The notes: generated by a model from the sequence alone, not told the origin. A stretch of 64,000 bases of DNA from Dama dama (GCF_033118175.1 NC_083698.1:67611001-67675000); one strand, 5' to 3'; positions 22,075 to 34,085 are shown, numbered from the stretch's first letter. Translations and numbers: made by a program.

Positions 22075-23010
22075 CTCTCAAGGAATGTTTGTGGGGGAGA
22101 GTTATAAACACACAATGTGAAAGACAAGGAGAGGTGTAACACTCATTGTAAACAAGATGTTGAGATGTGGTTTGAGCCCAGAGAAGCCATAGGAGATGCT
22201 TCTGCAGGGAAGGGGGCATCTGAAGCAAGCCTTGAAGGACATGTAGGATTGAGACAGAGGAATGCTAAATGGAAAAGACACTCCAGGCAGAAAATGCAGG
22301 ATGAGCCAAGGTGTAGCCATTTAAAAAAAAAAAAACAACAGAAGTATAGTTAATTTATAGTATTATGTTAGTTTCAAGTGTACAACATGATGATCCAGTC
22401 TTTTTATAGATTATACTCCTTTTAAAGTTATTACAAAATAATGACTATAATTCTCTGTGCTGTACAATATATGCTTGTTGCTTATCTATTTTATACATAG
22501 TAGCTTGTCCCTCTTAATCCCATACCCACATCTTGCCCCTCCCTGCTTCCATCTCCTCACTAATATCCACTAGTTTGTTTTCTGTATATGTGAGTATTTC
22601 TGTTTTGCTATATACATTCGCTTGTTTCAGTCGAGGTGTAGCATTTTAAGGAATGATGAGCCCTCCAGTTTGATCAGAAGGACTGGGGAAAGTGAATGAA
22701 CATGAGAATGGAGAGGTAGGTTCGGGCCCAAATGGAGTGGACGCCGAATCCTGTAGTAAGGGTTTGGACTTCATTCTGTGGACAGTGAGCAATGAGGTGA
22801 TGTGGTGGGAGCTATTTTAGAGAAAAATCCTAGTGGTGATAGAGATGATCAGAGGCTGGGAATACAAGCACGATGAGACCCGAAATAGATTGGTCACAGT
22901 GGGAGAAGAAAGGAGAGACAATACAGAAGTATTGGCAAGTTAGAATGACAGCTCCTGGAAATAGGGGACTAAGGACCAGGGTTGAGGGAGAAGGCAAAGA
23001 TGATTCTATG
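22075..23010 (-). repeat. L2 LINE fragment, split by L1
   Basis: Antisense L2 on both sides of an L1 insertion: CCCCTGCTCTCAAGGAATG, AAGCAAGCCTTGAAGGAC and AAGACACTCCAGGCAG, then after the insertion TTTGGACTTCATTCTGTG and GCAATGAGGTGATG. Confidence 0.75.
22323..22633 (-). mobile_element. L1 3'-end fragment in L2
   Basis: Begins with a reversed tail (A12, read as poly-A side first because of rearrangement or local composition) and continues GTTAGTTTCAAGTGTACAAC, TTCTCTGTGCTGTACAATAT and CTAGTTTGTTTTCTGTATAT, an antisense L1 3' end. It is flanked by AGGTGTAGCCATTT (22309-22322) and AGGTGTAGCATTT (22634-22646), so a discrete insertion is supported. Confidence 0.82.
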
Positions 23011-23039
23011 TGAGATAATAAATGGTGTTGGTACAATCA

Positions 23040-23960
23040 GGTGAAAAATAAAGTTGGAGCCTTACATCACTCCTTCCATCAAAATTCCATGTAGATCAAA
23101 ACTTTAACATTAAAACAACTAGGAAAAAAATAGAATATGATTTTAATGATGAGATAGAAAAGCTTTTCAAGATAGGACACAAAATCCAGAAGCTATAAAA
23201 CAAAAGATTGATTCACTTGACTACATGTGGTTTTGGCAGAGCAAATTTTTTTAACTATCAAAAGGCAATTAATTTGGAAAATAATTGCAGTTCATGTCAC
23301 AAAGATCTAATTCCATCAATATATAAAGAATTACAATAAAATAAAGGACAGTTGCTCTAGAGGCAAAAAATTTGAACAAATAGTTTACAAACCTGCCTAA
23401 AAATGACTCTTAAGTATGTGAAAACTTCAATCTTACTCATAACAAGAGAAACAAGATGCTCTTTTTTAACCTATCAGATTGTCAAATGTAACAAAGTGGT
23501 AACACTGTTACCAGAGGTTTGAGGAAACAAGTATTCATGATGGATGTAAATGTAAATTGTTCCAAGCTCTGTGTGGAGCCCTTGGAAGTATCTTATCAAA
23601 ACTGCAAACACATGCACCCTTTAAATCAGCCATAACAGTTCTGTGAATTTAATCCTACTGATAAGTAAATGTGCACAATGATATACATGCAAAGTTATTT
23701 ATTGCAACACTGTTTGAATAAAAAGATTGCAAATAAGCTAATTGTTCATTAGTAGGAACTGGTTAATGAATAATGGAGCAGTTAAAAATGAAGCAGCTCT
23801 ACATCTACTGATATGTAAGAATCTCAAGGGTATTGTTAAGTTTAAAAAAAAAGCCAATTGTAGAATATATAGTTTTGTGGTTTACATATAATATATACCA
23901 AAGTATGTATGGGATAATTCCATGTGAGTAAAAATATATTCACACCTAATATATATGTTA
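23040..23960 (+). repeat. Old L1 (L1M) 3' fragment
   Basis: Sense L1M texture: CCATGTAGATCAAAACTTTA, ATTCACTTGACTACATG, CAAAAGGCAATTAATTTGG, AATGTGCACAATGATATAC and AATAATGGAGCAGTTAAAA occur in L1 order. Heavily diverged and coding-dead. Confidence 0.7.
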
Positions 23961-25340
23961 TATGTTTATGTACATAAACATGTACATATTTATGCATAGG
24001 TACACATATTCATAAAGGGGGGTGAAGGAAGGGTGGGCTGAAGCCAGCTGGCACCAGCTTGTGAGAACCAACTGTGTATATCTCTCCCCAACTCCTTGGT
24101 CAGTGACTTTGCAGTGGTCAGTGGTCATTTGAAATTGGCCAAGGTGGGAGCCTTTACAGCATGGAAGTCAGCAAAGGAACCAAATCAGGGTTTTCATTTG
24201 TTTTTGTTTTTCCAGAGAGCTGGTTGATAAACATTTACTAGTACCCTCTGTGTATCATGAATATAAAATATCTCTTGAAGGCTAAACAAGAAGTGGGTAA
24301 CATCAGATTCCCCAAGGAAAGGAGCTGGGATATAAAAGGACAGGTGTGAGATTTAAATTGCATCTTTGAAATTTTGTTCCAGGTAAAGGAGTTACTTATT
24401 CGGCAGTAAACATATGAAGCAAGCCAAAAAGTAACTCTAGAGTTTCAGGCCTATGTGACTATTATTTAAGGCACCATTGACTACTATGGAAGAATATAAA
24501 TGAATAGGTCTTAGGGCAAACAGATGCTTTTGGTTTTAAACATACTGAGGTTAAAGTAGATGGGTGATATCAGTGATGCCCAGCAGATAACTCAGAAGAG
24601 AGGGCAAAACTGAGAATCACTCCTGGGAGTCAGCAGTTTAGTTGAAATTAGGACAGTTGGGGAGGTTTCTAAGGGAGGCCCAACCTGTCCAATGTTTTGG
24701 GCAGGTCCCAGGAGAGGAAGGGGGATGCATGTGGTACCTGAGGAATGTCAAACAAGAGGTAGGTAGTCACAAAGGTCGGAGGACCTTACATGATATTCAT
24801 AGCAGATTTCTTTAATGGATTGTCTGTAAAAAGTGAACCACCATGCTCAATCCTTTTTGGGCAAACATAACTTGATATAATTCTCCTAGCCACTCTATGG
24901 GGGTGGGTATTATTTCCAAGATTGCTTGTGAATAGGGGAGAGAGATAATTCCAAAGAATAAACCAGGAGAGAGCTCCTGGGAGGGATGTTAATAGAGCAT
25001 ACCCTGGAGACATTTTCATGTGGAAAGATTTTTAAGGTCAGATGGAGGGAGTGGTGGGTGGTTGCAGACCCACCAAAAGTGTGTGAGCTATGGAATGTAC
25101 TTCATCAGTGTGACTGGTGGTCACACACAACAACCAAATGTTGTATTATTCCACTGTGTATTCAATGGTGGGGAGGATAGGAGCCAGGGAGAATTCCCAT
25201 CAAACTTTGAGACAGATCAGGGAGATGGCCTGTGAGTACAGGGTGTCGGCCCAGGAACTGTGACATCTAATGCCACTTCACTCTCAGTTTTCTGACTCAA
25301 GCTGCATTTGCCTCTATGGTGGTGTATTGCTTATCTTTTT
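23961..25340. other. Mostly unassigned intronic DNA; possible L2 relic
   Basis: AT-rich TATATGTTTATGTACATAAA near 23955, then unrecognised sequence. 24440-24720 may be antisense L2 (CTGGGAGTCAGCAGTTTAG). No exon was seen. Confidence 0.35.
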
Positions 25341-25341
25341 T

Positions 25342-25398
25342 TTAAATCTTTCAATAAATTAAATAAATTAATTAATTAATTAAATCTTTCAATAAATT
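25342..25398. repeat. Perfect 19-bp direct repeats around an A/T tract
   Basis: TTAAATCTTTCAATAAATT occurs at 25342-25360 and 25380-25398, separated by 19 bp of A and T only (AAATAAATTAATTAATTAA). The geometry is that of a target duplication around a retroposon tail without a body. Confidence 0.9.
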
Positions 25399-25492
25399 GT
25401 GGGATGGAGGCTATATTTTCCAGATGACTGTGACTGTGGAATAAGGAAAGTGGAGGTTAATGAAGGAATGATTATTTGTTGACATGTATTTT

Positions 25493-25698
25493 GGGGCTTC
25501 CCTTGTAGCTCAGATGGTAAAGAATCTGCCTGTAATGCAGGAGACCCGGGTTCGATTCCTGGGTCGGGAAGATCCCCTGGGAAATGGAATGGCAACCCAT
25601 TCCAGTATTCTTTCCTGGAGAATTCCATGGACAGAGGAATCTTGCGGGTTATAGTCCATGGGGTTGCAAAGAGTCAGACACTACTGAGTGACTAACAT
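25493..25698 (+). mobile_element. Bov-tA SINE with target duplication
   Basis: Full-length, from GGGGCTTCCCTTGTAGCTCA to CTACTGAGTGACTAACAT. Flanking repeats are ACATGTATTTT (25482-25492) and ACATATATTTT (25699-25709), one mismatch. Confidence 0.94.
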
Positions 25699-25709
25699 AC
25701 ATATATTTT

Positions 25710-26640
25710 TATGTATACAATTTATTTATGATGTGTTAAGAACTAATATTCCTGTCTCACAAGACACATACGAATCCTGCCTCTGTTATTTAGACACTAT
25801 GTTTGTTTCAGTAGTTCTTTTACCTTGTACGTGTACAAACTATACAATTTTCATCCTAATTTGGTTTTCAACTCAGTCTTTCTTTAGCTCAATGTTATCT
25901 TGTTTGTTATATGTTTGTCATTAGGGATAATACCAATAATGAAGTGTCAGATAGGAAAATGCAAATAGTTGTGGCCTAAATATGGTTCAGAAAAAGGACT
26001 GCATGGACTTCATGGCAGCCTGCTAATGCACCATACTCATGACTTGTAATTCCTGTTTCTCTAAGCTTTGATCTCATGGCCAACATAGCATTCCAATTTG
26101 CTTGTTACTTTCCATTCTGCATCATTTGTTCTCTGATGAAGGGCTGAGAAGCCTCTTTTGTTCTCTGGCATCAAAAGGTCTAATTTTCATGGGTGTATGC
26201 AGATGGGTGTTTACATAAGATAGCTGCCTTTTTTGACCCACAGATAGACACCTTTGTCTGACCAATGCTGGGAACCAGAGGGCAGGATGTTGGAATTTGG
26301 GTCTCTGTAAAATGTGTGGTGTGTGGTCCAGAGGTGTGCCCTGATTATCCTTCATTGCTAAGAACTTCACGGATGAGTTGAGCAAAATAACCATGTTCGT
26401 GAGTCTTGCTCTAGCTAGATGACTCATGCTGAGGTCTAGTGTGTCATGGACTTCACTGCATTCCTGTGGATAGTAGTGGTCCCTCCCCACACTCCTGAAG
26501 GAGTTGTGTGAGAATTAGCCAAGTGTTGACAGATGTGAAGGGGGTTCTGGAGGAGATGAGAGCTACATGACTGCTAGTTGACCAGGAAGCCAGCAGGAGG
26601 GGATACACAGTTATATGTCTGCTTCTCTGGGATCTAAACT
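25710..26640. other. Unassigned intronic DNA
   Basis: No repeat family, exon or RNA gene was recognised. Confidence 0.35.
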
Positions 26641-26644
26641 TCAG

Positions 26645-26800
26645 CAGCACTGTAGTTACCTACGGGGTGTGTTAATTGCTGGGCCTCAATGCAGAGCTTC
26701 TGATTTAGTGCATCTGTGGTGGGATCCAAGAGTCTGCATTTGAAACAAGTTCTCAGGTGATGCTGATGCCACAGGTCCAGGGACCCCTTTGAAAACCCAG
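26645..26800. mobile_element. hAT-type (MER5-related) MITE fragment
   Basis: AAGAGTCTGCATTTGAAACA, AGTTCTCAGGTGATGCTG and CCACAGGTCCAGGGACCCC resemble the MER5/Charlie 3' half. The right terminus is weak (CTTTGAAAACCCAGG). Confidence 0.6.
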
Positions 26801-26934
26801 GCATTGGTGCAGCAGGCAGTAGACTCACTCTCAACCCACCCTGAGTCCACTCTTACTTGGAGAGGAACCGAAGAATTCTTGTTCTCATTAGGTTATTATA
26901 AGCCCCATATTTTAAATAGCATTTTCACATTTGC

Positions 26935-27110
26935 CAATTACTTTAATATACTGTGCTTCTCACAATAAAACAGCCCCGTGAGGGAGCAGGACAGGTATTA
27001 CCTTGTTGTAAATCAGACTGAGGACCTCGGGTAAGATGAGTGACTTACCCAGAGGGCAAGTGGCAGAGCCTTGCATCTAGCTTTTCTTAGCCTAGGTTTA
27101 ATGTTCCTTC
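26935..27110 (-). repeat. MIR SINE relic
   Basis: CCCGTGAGGGAGCAGGACAG, GACTTACCCAGAGGGCAAGT and GGCAGAGCCTTGCATCTAG follow antisense MIR. Confidence 0.6.
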
Positions 27111-27571
27111 TGTCTTGTTAGTGAAAGCTTAGTAATCATCTGCTCTGAGAGCAAAGTTTGTTCTAATCACCCCCCAACACGACAAACAGCTTTTCATCTG
27201 AGAACAATTTTATATTCACGGGAAGCTGTTCCCATGTGTCCCACACTCAGTTTCCCCTGTTATTACTATGTTACATTAGTAAGGTACACTGGTCACAATT
27301 AATGAACTAATACTAATACATCATTGTTAACTAAACTCTAAACTTTGTCCAGGTTCTCTTAGTTGTTACCTAATACCCCTCTTCTATTCCAGGATCTCAT
27401 CCAGGGTTCCACATTGTATTTCATCTCATGTCTCTCTCATTCAGCTCCTCTTGGCTGTGACAGTTTCTTAGACTTCCCTTATTTTTGATGACCTTGACAG
27501 TTTCAAGGCATACCCGTCAAGTATTTTGTAGAACATCCCTCGATTGGGATTTGTCTAATGTTCCTCTGATT

Positions 27572-28734
27572 ACTGCTTGTTGTTCAGTTGCTAAGTTGTG
27601 TCCAGCTATTTGTGACCCCATGGACTGCAGCACACCAGGCTTCCCTGTCCTTCACTATCCCAGAGTTTGCTCAAGTTCATGTCCATTGAGTCAGTGATGC
27701 TATCTAACCACCTCATCCTCTGTCACCCCTTCTCCTTCTGCCTTCAATCTTTCCCAGCATCAGGGTCGTTTCCGATTAGTTGGCTCTTTGCATCAGGTGA
27801 CCGAAATACAGGAACTTCAGCTTCAGTCTTTCCAATGAATATACAAGGTTGATTTCCTTTAGGATTGACTGATTTTCTCTCCTTGTAGCCCAAAGGACTC
27901 TCATGAGTCTTCTCCAGCACCACAATACAAAAGCATCAATTCTTTGGAGCTCTGCCTTCTTTGTGGTCCAACTCTCACATCTGTACATGACTACTGGAAA
28001 AACCATAGCTTTGACTATATGGACTTTGTCAGCAAAGTTATGTCTCTGCTTTTTAATATGCTATCTAGGTTGGTCATAGTTTTCCTTCCAAGGAGCAAGC
28101 GTCTTTTAATTTCAGGGCTGCAGTCACTGTCTGCTGCGATTTTGGAACCCAAGAAAATAAAACCTGCCACTGTTTCCACTTTTCTCCCAACTATTTGCCA
28201 TGAAGTGATGGGGCCAGATGCCATGATCTTCGTTTTTTGAATGTTGAGTTTTAAGCCACCTTTTAAATTCTCTTCTTTCACCCTCATCAAGAGGCCTGTT
28301 TTTTCATCTTCACTTTACTCCATTAGAATGGTATCATCTGCATATCTGAGGTTGCCAATATTTCTCCTAGCAATCTTGATTCCAGTTTGTGCTTCATCCA
28401 ACCCAGCATTTCACATGATGTACTCTGCATATAAGTTAAATAAGCAGGGTGACAATATATAGCCTTGTCATAGTCCTTTCCCAGTCCATTGTTCCATGTC
28501 CAGTTCTAACTGTTGCTTCTTGACCTGCCTACAGGTTTCTCAGGAAATAGGTAAGGTGGTCTGATATTCCCATCTCTTTAAGAATTTCCACAGTTTATTG
28601 TGATCCACACAGTCAAAGGCTTTAGCATAGTCAATGAAGCAAAGTAGGTGTTTCTCTGGAACTCCCTTACTTTCTCCATGATCCAATTAGTGTTGGCAAT
28701 TTGATCTCTGGTTCCTCTGCCTCTTTGTTTAGAC
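27572..28734 (-). mobile_element. BovB (RTE) LINE, 5'-truncated
   Basis: About 1.16 kb of antisense BovB from its 3' end (TTGTTGTTCAGTTGC) back into the reverse transcriptase. A 13-bp repeat, TTAGACTAGGGTT, occurs twice at the right junction (starting about 28729 and 28752), probably a small local duplication made at insertion. BovB entered ruminants by horizontal transfer, according to published work on this family. Confidence 0.95.
27776..28720 (-). pseudogene. BovB reverse transcriptase remnant
   Basis: Read on the minus strand, the catalytic YADD box is encoded at 28333-28344, followed in frame by a TAA stop. Downstream come LNIQKTKIMASGPITSW (within 28015-28290) and SKIAADSDCSPEIKRRLLLG. 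After a frame break, VMYRCESWTTKKAELQRIDA and LKLKFLYFGHLMQRAN lie within 27776-28006. These are the thumb and C-terminal parts of the BovB RT. The endonuclease domain is absent and stops and frame breaks make it inactive. Confidence 0.92.
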
Positions 28735-29330
28735 TAGGGTTCTTGTGGTTAGACTAGGGTTATGGGTTTTGGGGGAGAAAGACAGAGGTAAAGTGCTGTT
28801 CATAATATGATGTTGAGGGTACATACTATTAACGTGTTTTATCACTGTTCATATTGGCCTTGACACCATGGCTAAGGCAGTAGTTGCTTGGTTTCTCCAC
28901 TGCAAAGTTACTCTTTCCACAGCCAACGCTGTTTAGCCCACACCTAAGGAGTGGGGAGGGATGTGCTACTTTCTACATGAATTATTTGGCTCTTATGTAT
29001 GGCAGGTTTGTCTATCCTCACCCATTTACTGATGGGTTCAGTTAATCAGTATTTGTATCCGTATGAATTCATGGATACTTATAGTACTTTATTTTAGTGC
29101 TCACATTGTTCAGACTTTGACCAGTAGGAGCCCTTTAGGTTGACTCCCATGGCCCTTTGACATAAGCCCATTGTTGTTGATTTTTTTTGAGTATGTTCTT
29201 TCTGGGACTGTAGGATGCCCTAGATTCATCTTGTGTAATTCCTGTCAGCTCTAGAATCAGTCTTTTAATATTAGTCTTGATCCACTAAATTGCCTTTACT
29301 ATCCACCCTAGACACCACCCACAGTGAAAG

Positions 29331-30250
29331 AACACAAATCCATTTCCACCTGTCAGTTTCAAAATAAGGCAACCAGCACCTTGAAAGGTGAAATGGCTAT
29401 TTGGAGTCACATATAGTTGGTGGCAGGACCAGGACCAGGACCAGATGTGAGCCCTCTGAACTTCTAGTTCTGGGCCTTTTCTATCATTCTCTGCTGGCAC
29501 ATTCTATATTCAGAACCTGAGTCAGCATACTTCCCCGCACTCCGCCCTGACCCCTGCATCCTTGGGTGTAGGCAATCAGATTGAACCCACCTGAATGTGC
29601 TGCTGTCTACTCAGGACAAAGATCAGCAAAGAGGGGCAAAGATTCCTTGTGGAGAGGGCCTCAGCCAGTCTGTTTTCCCGTCAGAAAGGGTTTTGACATC
29701 GTGAACAAGTAACAGACCCACAGAATGTGCCTGCTACCATCAGCAGTTTGCAACTAAGCTCTGTCCACGACTGGCCTCTGTTTTGTGGGGAAGTGGGGGC
29801 AAAGGCAGGGATGTCAAGTCCACATTCTTCCTTTGGATTCTCCTTTCCCTGGTGGAGTCAGAAAGAAGTGAATTCAAGCAGCAAAACCATCAAATTTCAC
29901 TTTGTTCTGTGAGCTCCTTGCATCCACAAAGATGGAGCTGAACAGACAGGTTTTTGGTGTTCTAAAGGCTCAGACAACCTGATATTACGATCTAGCTGTG
30001 AATAATCAGTTATATAAAAAAACTTATTTTTCATTGTGGGAAGAAATAGTTCTGTCATCAAAAGTTTCCTAAGACGCAGGGAGTAATGTTGACAGACTTA
30101 TTTCATATTAATTTCTCAGAATGTTCCTCTTCAAAAAAGATACTTTTAATTTTTTAAAAATAATTCACAGTAGGTGATCTGGCTGAAGAATTATTCCTAT
30201 AAAGGGATTTAAAGGATTAATAAGTAAGTACTGATGTACTGGAGCATTTT
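29331..30250. other. Unassigned intronic DNA
   Basis: Contains a short (GGACCA)-type tandem near 29428-29441. No exon or repeat family was recognised. Confidence 0.35.
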
Positions 30251-30254
30251 GTTT

Positions 30255-30510
30255 TCAAGCAACAGAAACCCATTCAGTTTAAGGACAATTTAAGAGAAAA
30301 TTTATTAGCTTATGTTGTTAAAAAGTTCAAGAGTAATGCTAACTTCAAGCATGGCTGCATCGAGGAGTTCAAATCATGTCATCAGGGCCTTATTTGTTGC
30401 CATTCCCTAGCCCGTTTTCATCTGGCTTCATTCTTAAGCCAACTTTCTTCATGTGAATACCTCAAGGGCTGAGGGCTTATTTCCTACATGGTAAGCAGCT
30501 CTATTCTGCA
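30255..30510. repeat. Old interspersed repeat, family not placed
   Basis: CAACAGAAACCCATTCAG, GAGAAAATTTATTAGCTTAT and GGAGTTCAAATCATGTCATC recall a mammal-wide element. A related start occurs at 59462 (GACTGCAAATAACAGAAAAC). I cannot name the family. Confidence 0.45.
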
Positions 30511-31005
30511 GATAGATTTGCCCCTAACCTGAATTGGTTACTGGGACCAGAGTTAGCAGGACTGTCATGGCCAGGTGTGGGTCAGGTATTCCCTGTGGAA
30601 TCAGGGGAAGGGATGTTTCCTCTTTGTCATTAATGAATGAAGTGTTGGTACCAGAAGTATGAGTTGGATGGACGAACAAAAATAATGGATGTCTGTCTTT
30701 TGCAGTGTTAGGAACACTCACGGTAAATGCTTGATGAATGAATAAATGCTCAGCTCTGATGCTATCCACAGGTTTGTTTACTTAGCCCCTTCCCAAGCTA
30801 CTCATTTATTTCTTGGATTGTGAGTTCCTTCTAGAGAGACCTTCTAGTCCTTCCTAGTCACCTGAATTGTCAGTTAGGCCCTCAGCAAGTGCTTTTCTTG
30901 CTGTTCCTATTGCTAATTTCAAGTCTAATTCAGGGGATGGCTAACTGATGATTATTCTCTCTTTGAACCTGTTTAACCAGGTCAGTGTTAAGTTTGGTTC
31001 TGGCT
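30511..31005. other. Unassigned; L2-like ends
   Basis: 30715-30755 (TAAATGCTTGATGAATGAAT) and 30805-30895 (GATTGTGAGTTCCTTCTAG) resemble sense L2 termini. Otherwise nothing was recognised. Confidence 0.35.
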
Positions 31006-31018
31006 GAATGATCAGCAT

Positions 31019-31148
31019 GCTGCTGCTGCTAAGTCGCTTCAGTCGTGTCTGACTCTGTGTGACCCCATAGATGGCAGCCCACCAGGCTCCCCAGTCCCTG
31101 GGATTCTACAGGCAAGAACACTGGAGTGGGTTGCCATTTCCTTCTCCA
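31019..31148 (-). mobile_element. BOV-A SINE, single unit, with target duplication
   Basis: A 130-bp antisense A-unit (GCTGCTGCTGCTAAGTCGCT to GGTTGCCATTTCCTTCTCC), lacking the tRNA-like head. It is flanked by the perfect 13-bp repeat GAATGATCAGCAT (31006-31018 and 31149-31161). Confidence 0.96.
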
Positions 31149-31161
31149 GAATGATCAGCAT

Positions 31162-32320
31162 AGATATCTTTAATAAATCTGCTTTGCAATATTAAGGAAA
31201 AGGAAGTAACTTCTAATCTTCTCTTTTTCCCTTGATGTCATTGCTAACTCAGATCATGAGTGGTTAATTCTAATCCTACCCTCTATAAGGGGAGATATTT
31301 TTTTTTCATCATTGCATGAGCCAAGAATTATTAGTTCCAGATTTAAACAAACTTACTTGAAAGTTTGATTATTCAACTCTCTTGTTTGTTTTCCTTCTTG
31401 CTACTTGCCTTCTGCAAATTTCACTGCTTATTAGCACCTTTACCTGAAGGTGGACATGGTAAATCAGAGCTGTATTTAAAACCTTGACAGCATCCCACCT
31501 TCTTTTCTTGTTTCTTTTTGGAGGGGCTGCCTAGTTGGCAATGTTTTTGTGCAAAACCAGTTTTTACCTTGACTAACATGAACTGTGATGAGTTATCATT
31601 GAATTTCAGTTAATTGTCTTTTTGGTACGTCCTTTAACAGCAAGTTGAAAGTTGGCTGCAAAGTCATCTCTTTCTCTGGTGTTTGCCTTGACTTCTGATC
31701 TTTTCCCTTTGCCTTCTTCTTGAGTCCAATTGAGATCAAGTTAAAAATGAATTAATGCCAGGTTCAGAAAAGAATAAGTGTTCAGGTCTGCTCATCAGCC
31801 CTGGAGTGTCAGCTATTTCTATATTGCACAGTCAAATGGAAAAGCTTTTTAAAAATCTGTTTCCATTGACACTGATAATTGAATTTACTATACATTGATT
31901 TTATTTTGTTCATGTCTGTATTTATTTGAATCACTGCTCAACTAGGGCAGTGCCATCAATTTTTCTTTTCCTTTTTTAAATCTCCAAAGTATTTGTATCC
32001 AGGCCATAGTCAAGACTCACAGAAACCATTTTGACTAGGTTTCTCATTCATTTATGTACTACATAAGCAGGGCATGCCTTTGTGTTATGGGAGTATTTTT
32101 AGAAGACTAATGAGGTGGAAGGATTTGTGTTTCATTTCCCTTGGTTTCCCTCTATTCAGACACCTGCATTTGCCATTAATTACTACTCCCATGGTGCTCT
32201 TTTGTCTCTTGTGCAGTGTTTTAAAATAATATTGGGAGGGAAGCTGGGTGCTGAGACACATATCTGCGTTGAATGAATAGTTGGGTTCTTTTTCCTAAGT
32301 CGCTCAACAGAAGGCTTATT
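31162..32320. other. Unassigned intronic DNA
   Basis: No repeat family, exon or RNA gene was recognised. Confidence 0.35.
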
Positions 32321-32321
32321 T

Positions 32322-32360
32322 AAGAGTAATTGTTTAAAAAAAAAAAAAAGAGTAATTGTT
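32322..32360. repeat. Perfect 13-bp direct repeats around poly(A)
   Basis: AAGAGTAATTGTT at 32322-32334 and 32348-32360 flanks TAAAAAAAAAAAA. This is the smallest of three tail-only insertion candidates in the window. Confidence 0.9.
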
Positions 32361-32690
32361 ATTTTGGTACCATTTTAAGGAGGTTTTGTTTCTTTTCATC
32401 TTTTTCTGTAATCATTGCTTATTCCCAATGGCTGATCTCAGGTCACCTCATTTTTCCCCCTTAATCAAACCATTCTGAATACCATTTGTGACTCCTGCAA
32501 TGTTTTAGAAATAGAAAACTCCTTTCTCTGGATCTCTTTTTGATAGTAGGCTCTGGGGTCAAATCGATGCAAGTCAGTTGGGTTTGCAAAAATGGCTAAC
32601 AGTCACCATGACATTAAAAAAAAATGTTTATTCATGAAAGGTACTTTGAAAGGAATATATTCCCCTTTTGGAAATTTAGCTTATTGCTTT
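32361..32690. other. Unassigned intronic DNA
   Basis: No feature was recognised. Confidence 0.35.
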
Positions 32691-32692
32691 TA

Positions 32693-33395
32693 TTTTAGGT
32701 AAACTTTTTATTGAAATGTAACATCTGTGCAGAAAAGTATACAAAGTACAACTGTATCATTTAATGAGTTTTCACAAAATGAACACATCTGTGTAATCAA
32801 ACTGAGATTATTATTGTCTCCTTTGAAGCCTACTCATGTGGTCCCCAGTCCCCATTCCTACTTCACAAGGGTCTCCTGATTTTTAACACCATCCAATTAC
32901 CTTTGCTGCTTTTTATGTTTATGTAGACCCTTTGGGTCTGTGAGATGAATTTGCATAATTTGTTCATTCCCATTTCTGTTAGAATTCCATTGTATGAATG
33001 CCATTATTTATTTATTCAGCTATTGATAAATATTTAGGTTTTTCTCATTTTCTGCTGTTGTAATTAATGCCACTGCCAACATTTTGTACACAGCTTTTTG
33101 TGAACAATGTATTTTTTTTAATAGAACATATATTGAGGAGCAGAATTTCTGGGTCACAGGGTTGACATATGTGTGGCTTTAGTTGTTTCCCCCAGTTTTC
33201 CAAAATGGTTATACCATTTTCCTCCAATGGTTTATGAGAATTCTTGTTGATCTCCAGCCATACCTGATATTTTCTGTCTTTTTCAGTTTAGTCATTCTGT
33301 TGGATGTTTGTTTAATGGTGTCTTGTAATTTTTAAATTGCATTTCCTTGAATAGTAAAAAGTCAACCACCTTTTCATGGGTTTACTGGATATTAG
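32693..33395 (-). repeat. Old L1 (L1M) 3' fragment
   Basis: Antisense L1M: CTTTTTATTGAAATGTAACA, GAGTTTTCACAAAATGAACA, GCAGAATTTCTGGGTCACAG, CCAGTTTTCCAAAATGGTT and TTTAAATTGCATTTCC. Diverged, with no coding potential. Confidence 0.8.
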
Positions 33396-34085
33396 TACAT
33401 TGCTTTAAAAAATATTTTGATCTTAGTTATATGCTTTAGTCATTTAAGTCACAACAAGGATTTCAGTGTTAAAGCAAACAACATTGAACTAAAAATGTGA
33501 AGGAAGGAAATTTATCAGCATTAAGTTGTAATATGAACTTCTGGGTCAAAGAACAAATGTCCAGAGCTTCACTGTATTTTATTATCCCCATTACTAGATT
33601 TACAGAATTTTGAAAGTTTAAGAACACATATGCATTTAGACGGTCATGGATGTTTTATTTCTAATTCAGGCTTTTATTTCATATTAACTGAGTGAATGTG
33701 TTGGACATCATGGGGGATGCTAAGATGGAGAACTTGATCTCATACTTTAAGAAGCTCATATATGTACATGAAAGAGTGAAATGATGTTATTCTGAAGCTC
33801 TATCAGTGTGCCCTAAGGAAGGAGGGATTAAGTTCTATGAGGAAAATAGGAACATTTCATAAATTTTGAAGTGCCTTTGAACTTGGCTGTCAGAAATTTT
33901 TGTGACTAGAGATGGAAGGAATAGGCATTTTCCAAAATGTGGTCTAATTGGAGAGTAGCAGATATTTCAGGGTGACTGGATCATAGGATATGCAGAGGGA
34001 GATAGGGGAAGAAAGTAAAAGGGAGTGAAATAAATTTGGTCAATCAAAAAAAGGACAAAGAAGTTCACCAGGAAGAGCAAATTAA
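33396..34085. other. Unassigned intronic DNA
   Basis: No convincing repeat or exon. 33685-33775 may be an L2 scrap. Confidence 0.35.

Larger units (their letters stand above)
27170..29330 (-). repeat. Old L1 (L1M) fragment split by BovB
   Basis: Antisense L1M at 27170-27571 (AGGTACACTGGTCACAATTA, CCTTGACAGTTTCAAG) and 28735-29330 (GACTAGGGTTATGGG, TTTCTCCACTGCAAAGTTAC, TTTCTGGGACTGTAGGATGC). The two halves join logically across the BovB insertion. Confidence 0.75.

Noticed and set aside
28729..28764. TTAGACTAGGGTT repeat considered as a telomere-like motif
   Set aside because: Only two copies separated by unrelated bases, at the BovB insertion junction. It is better explained as a local duplication at insertion.
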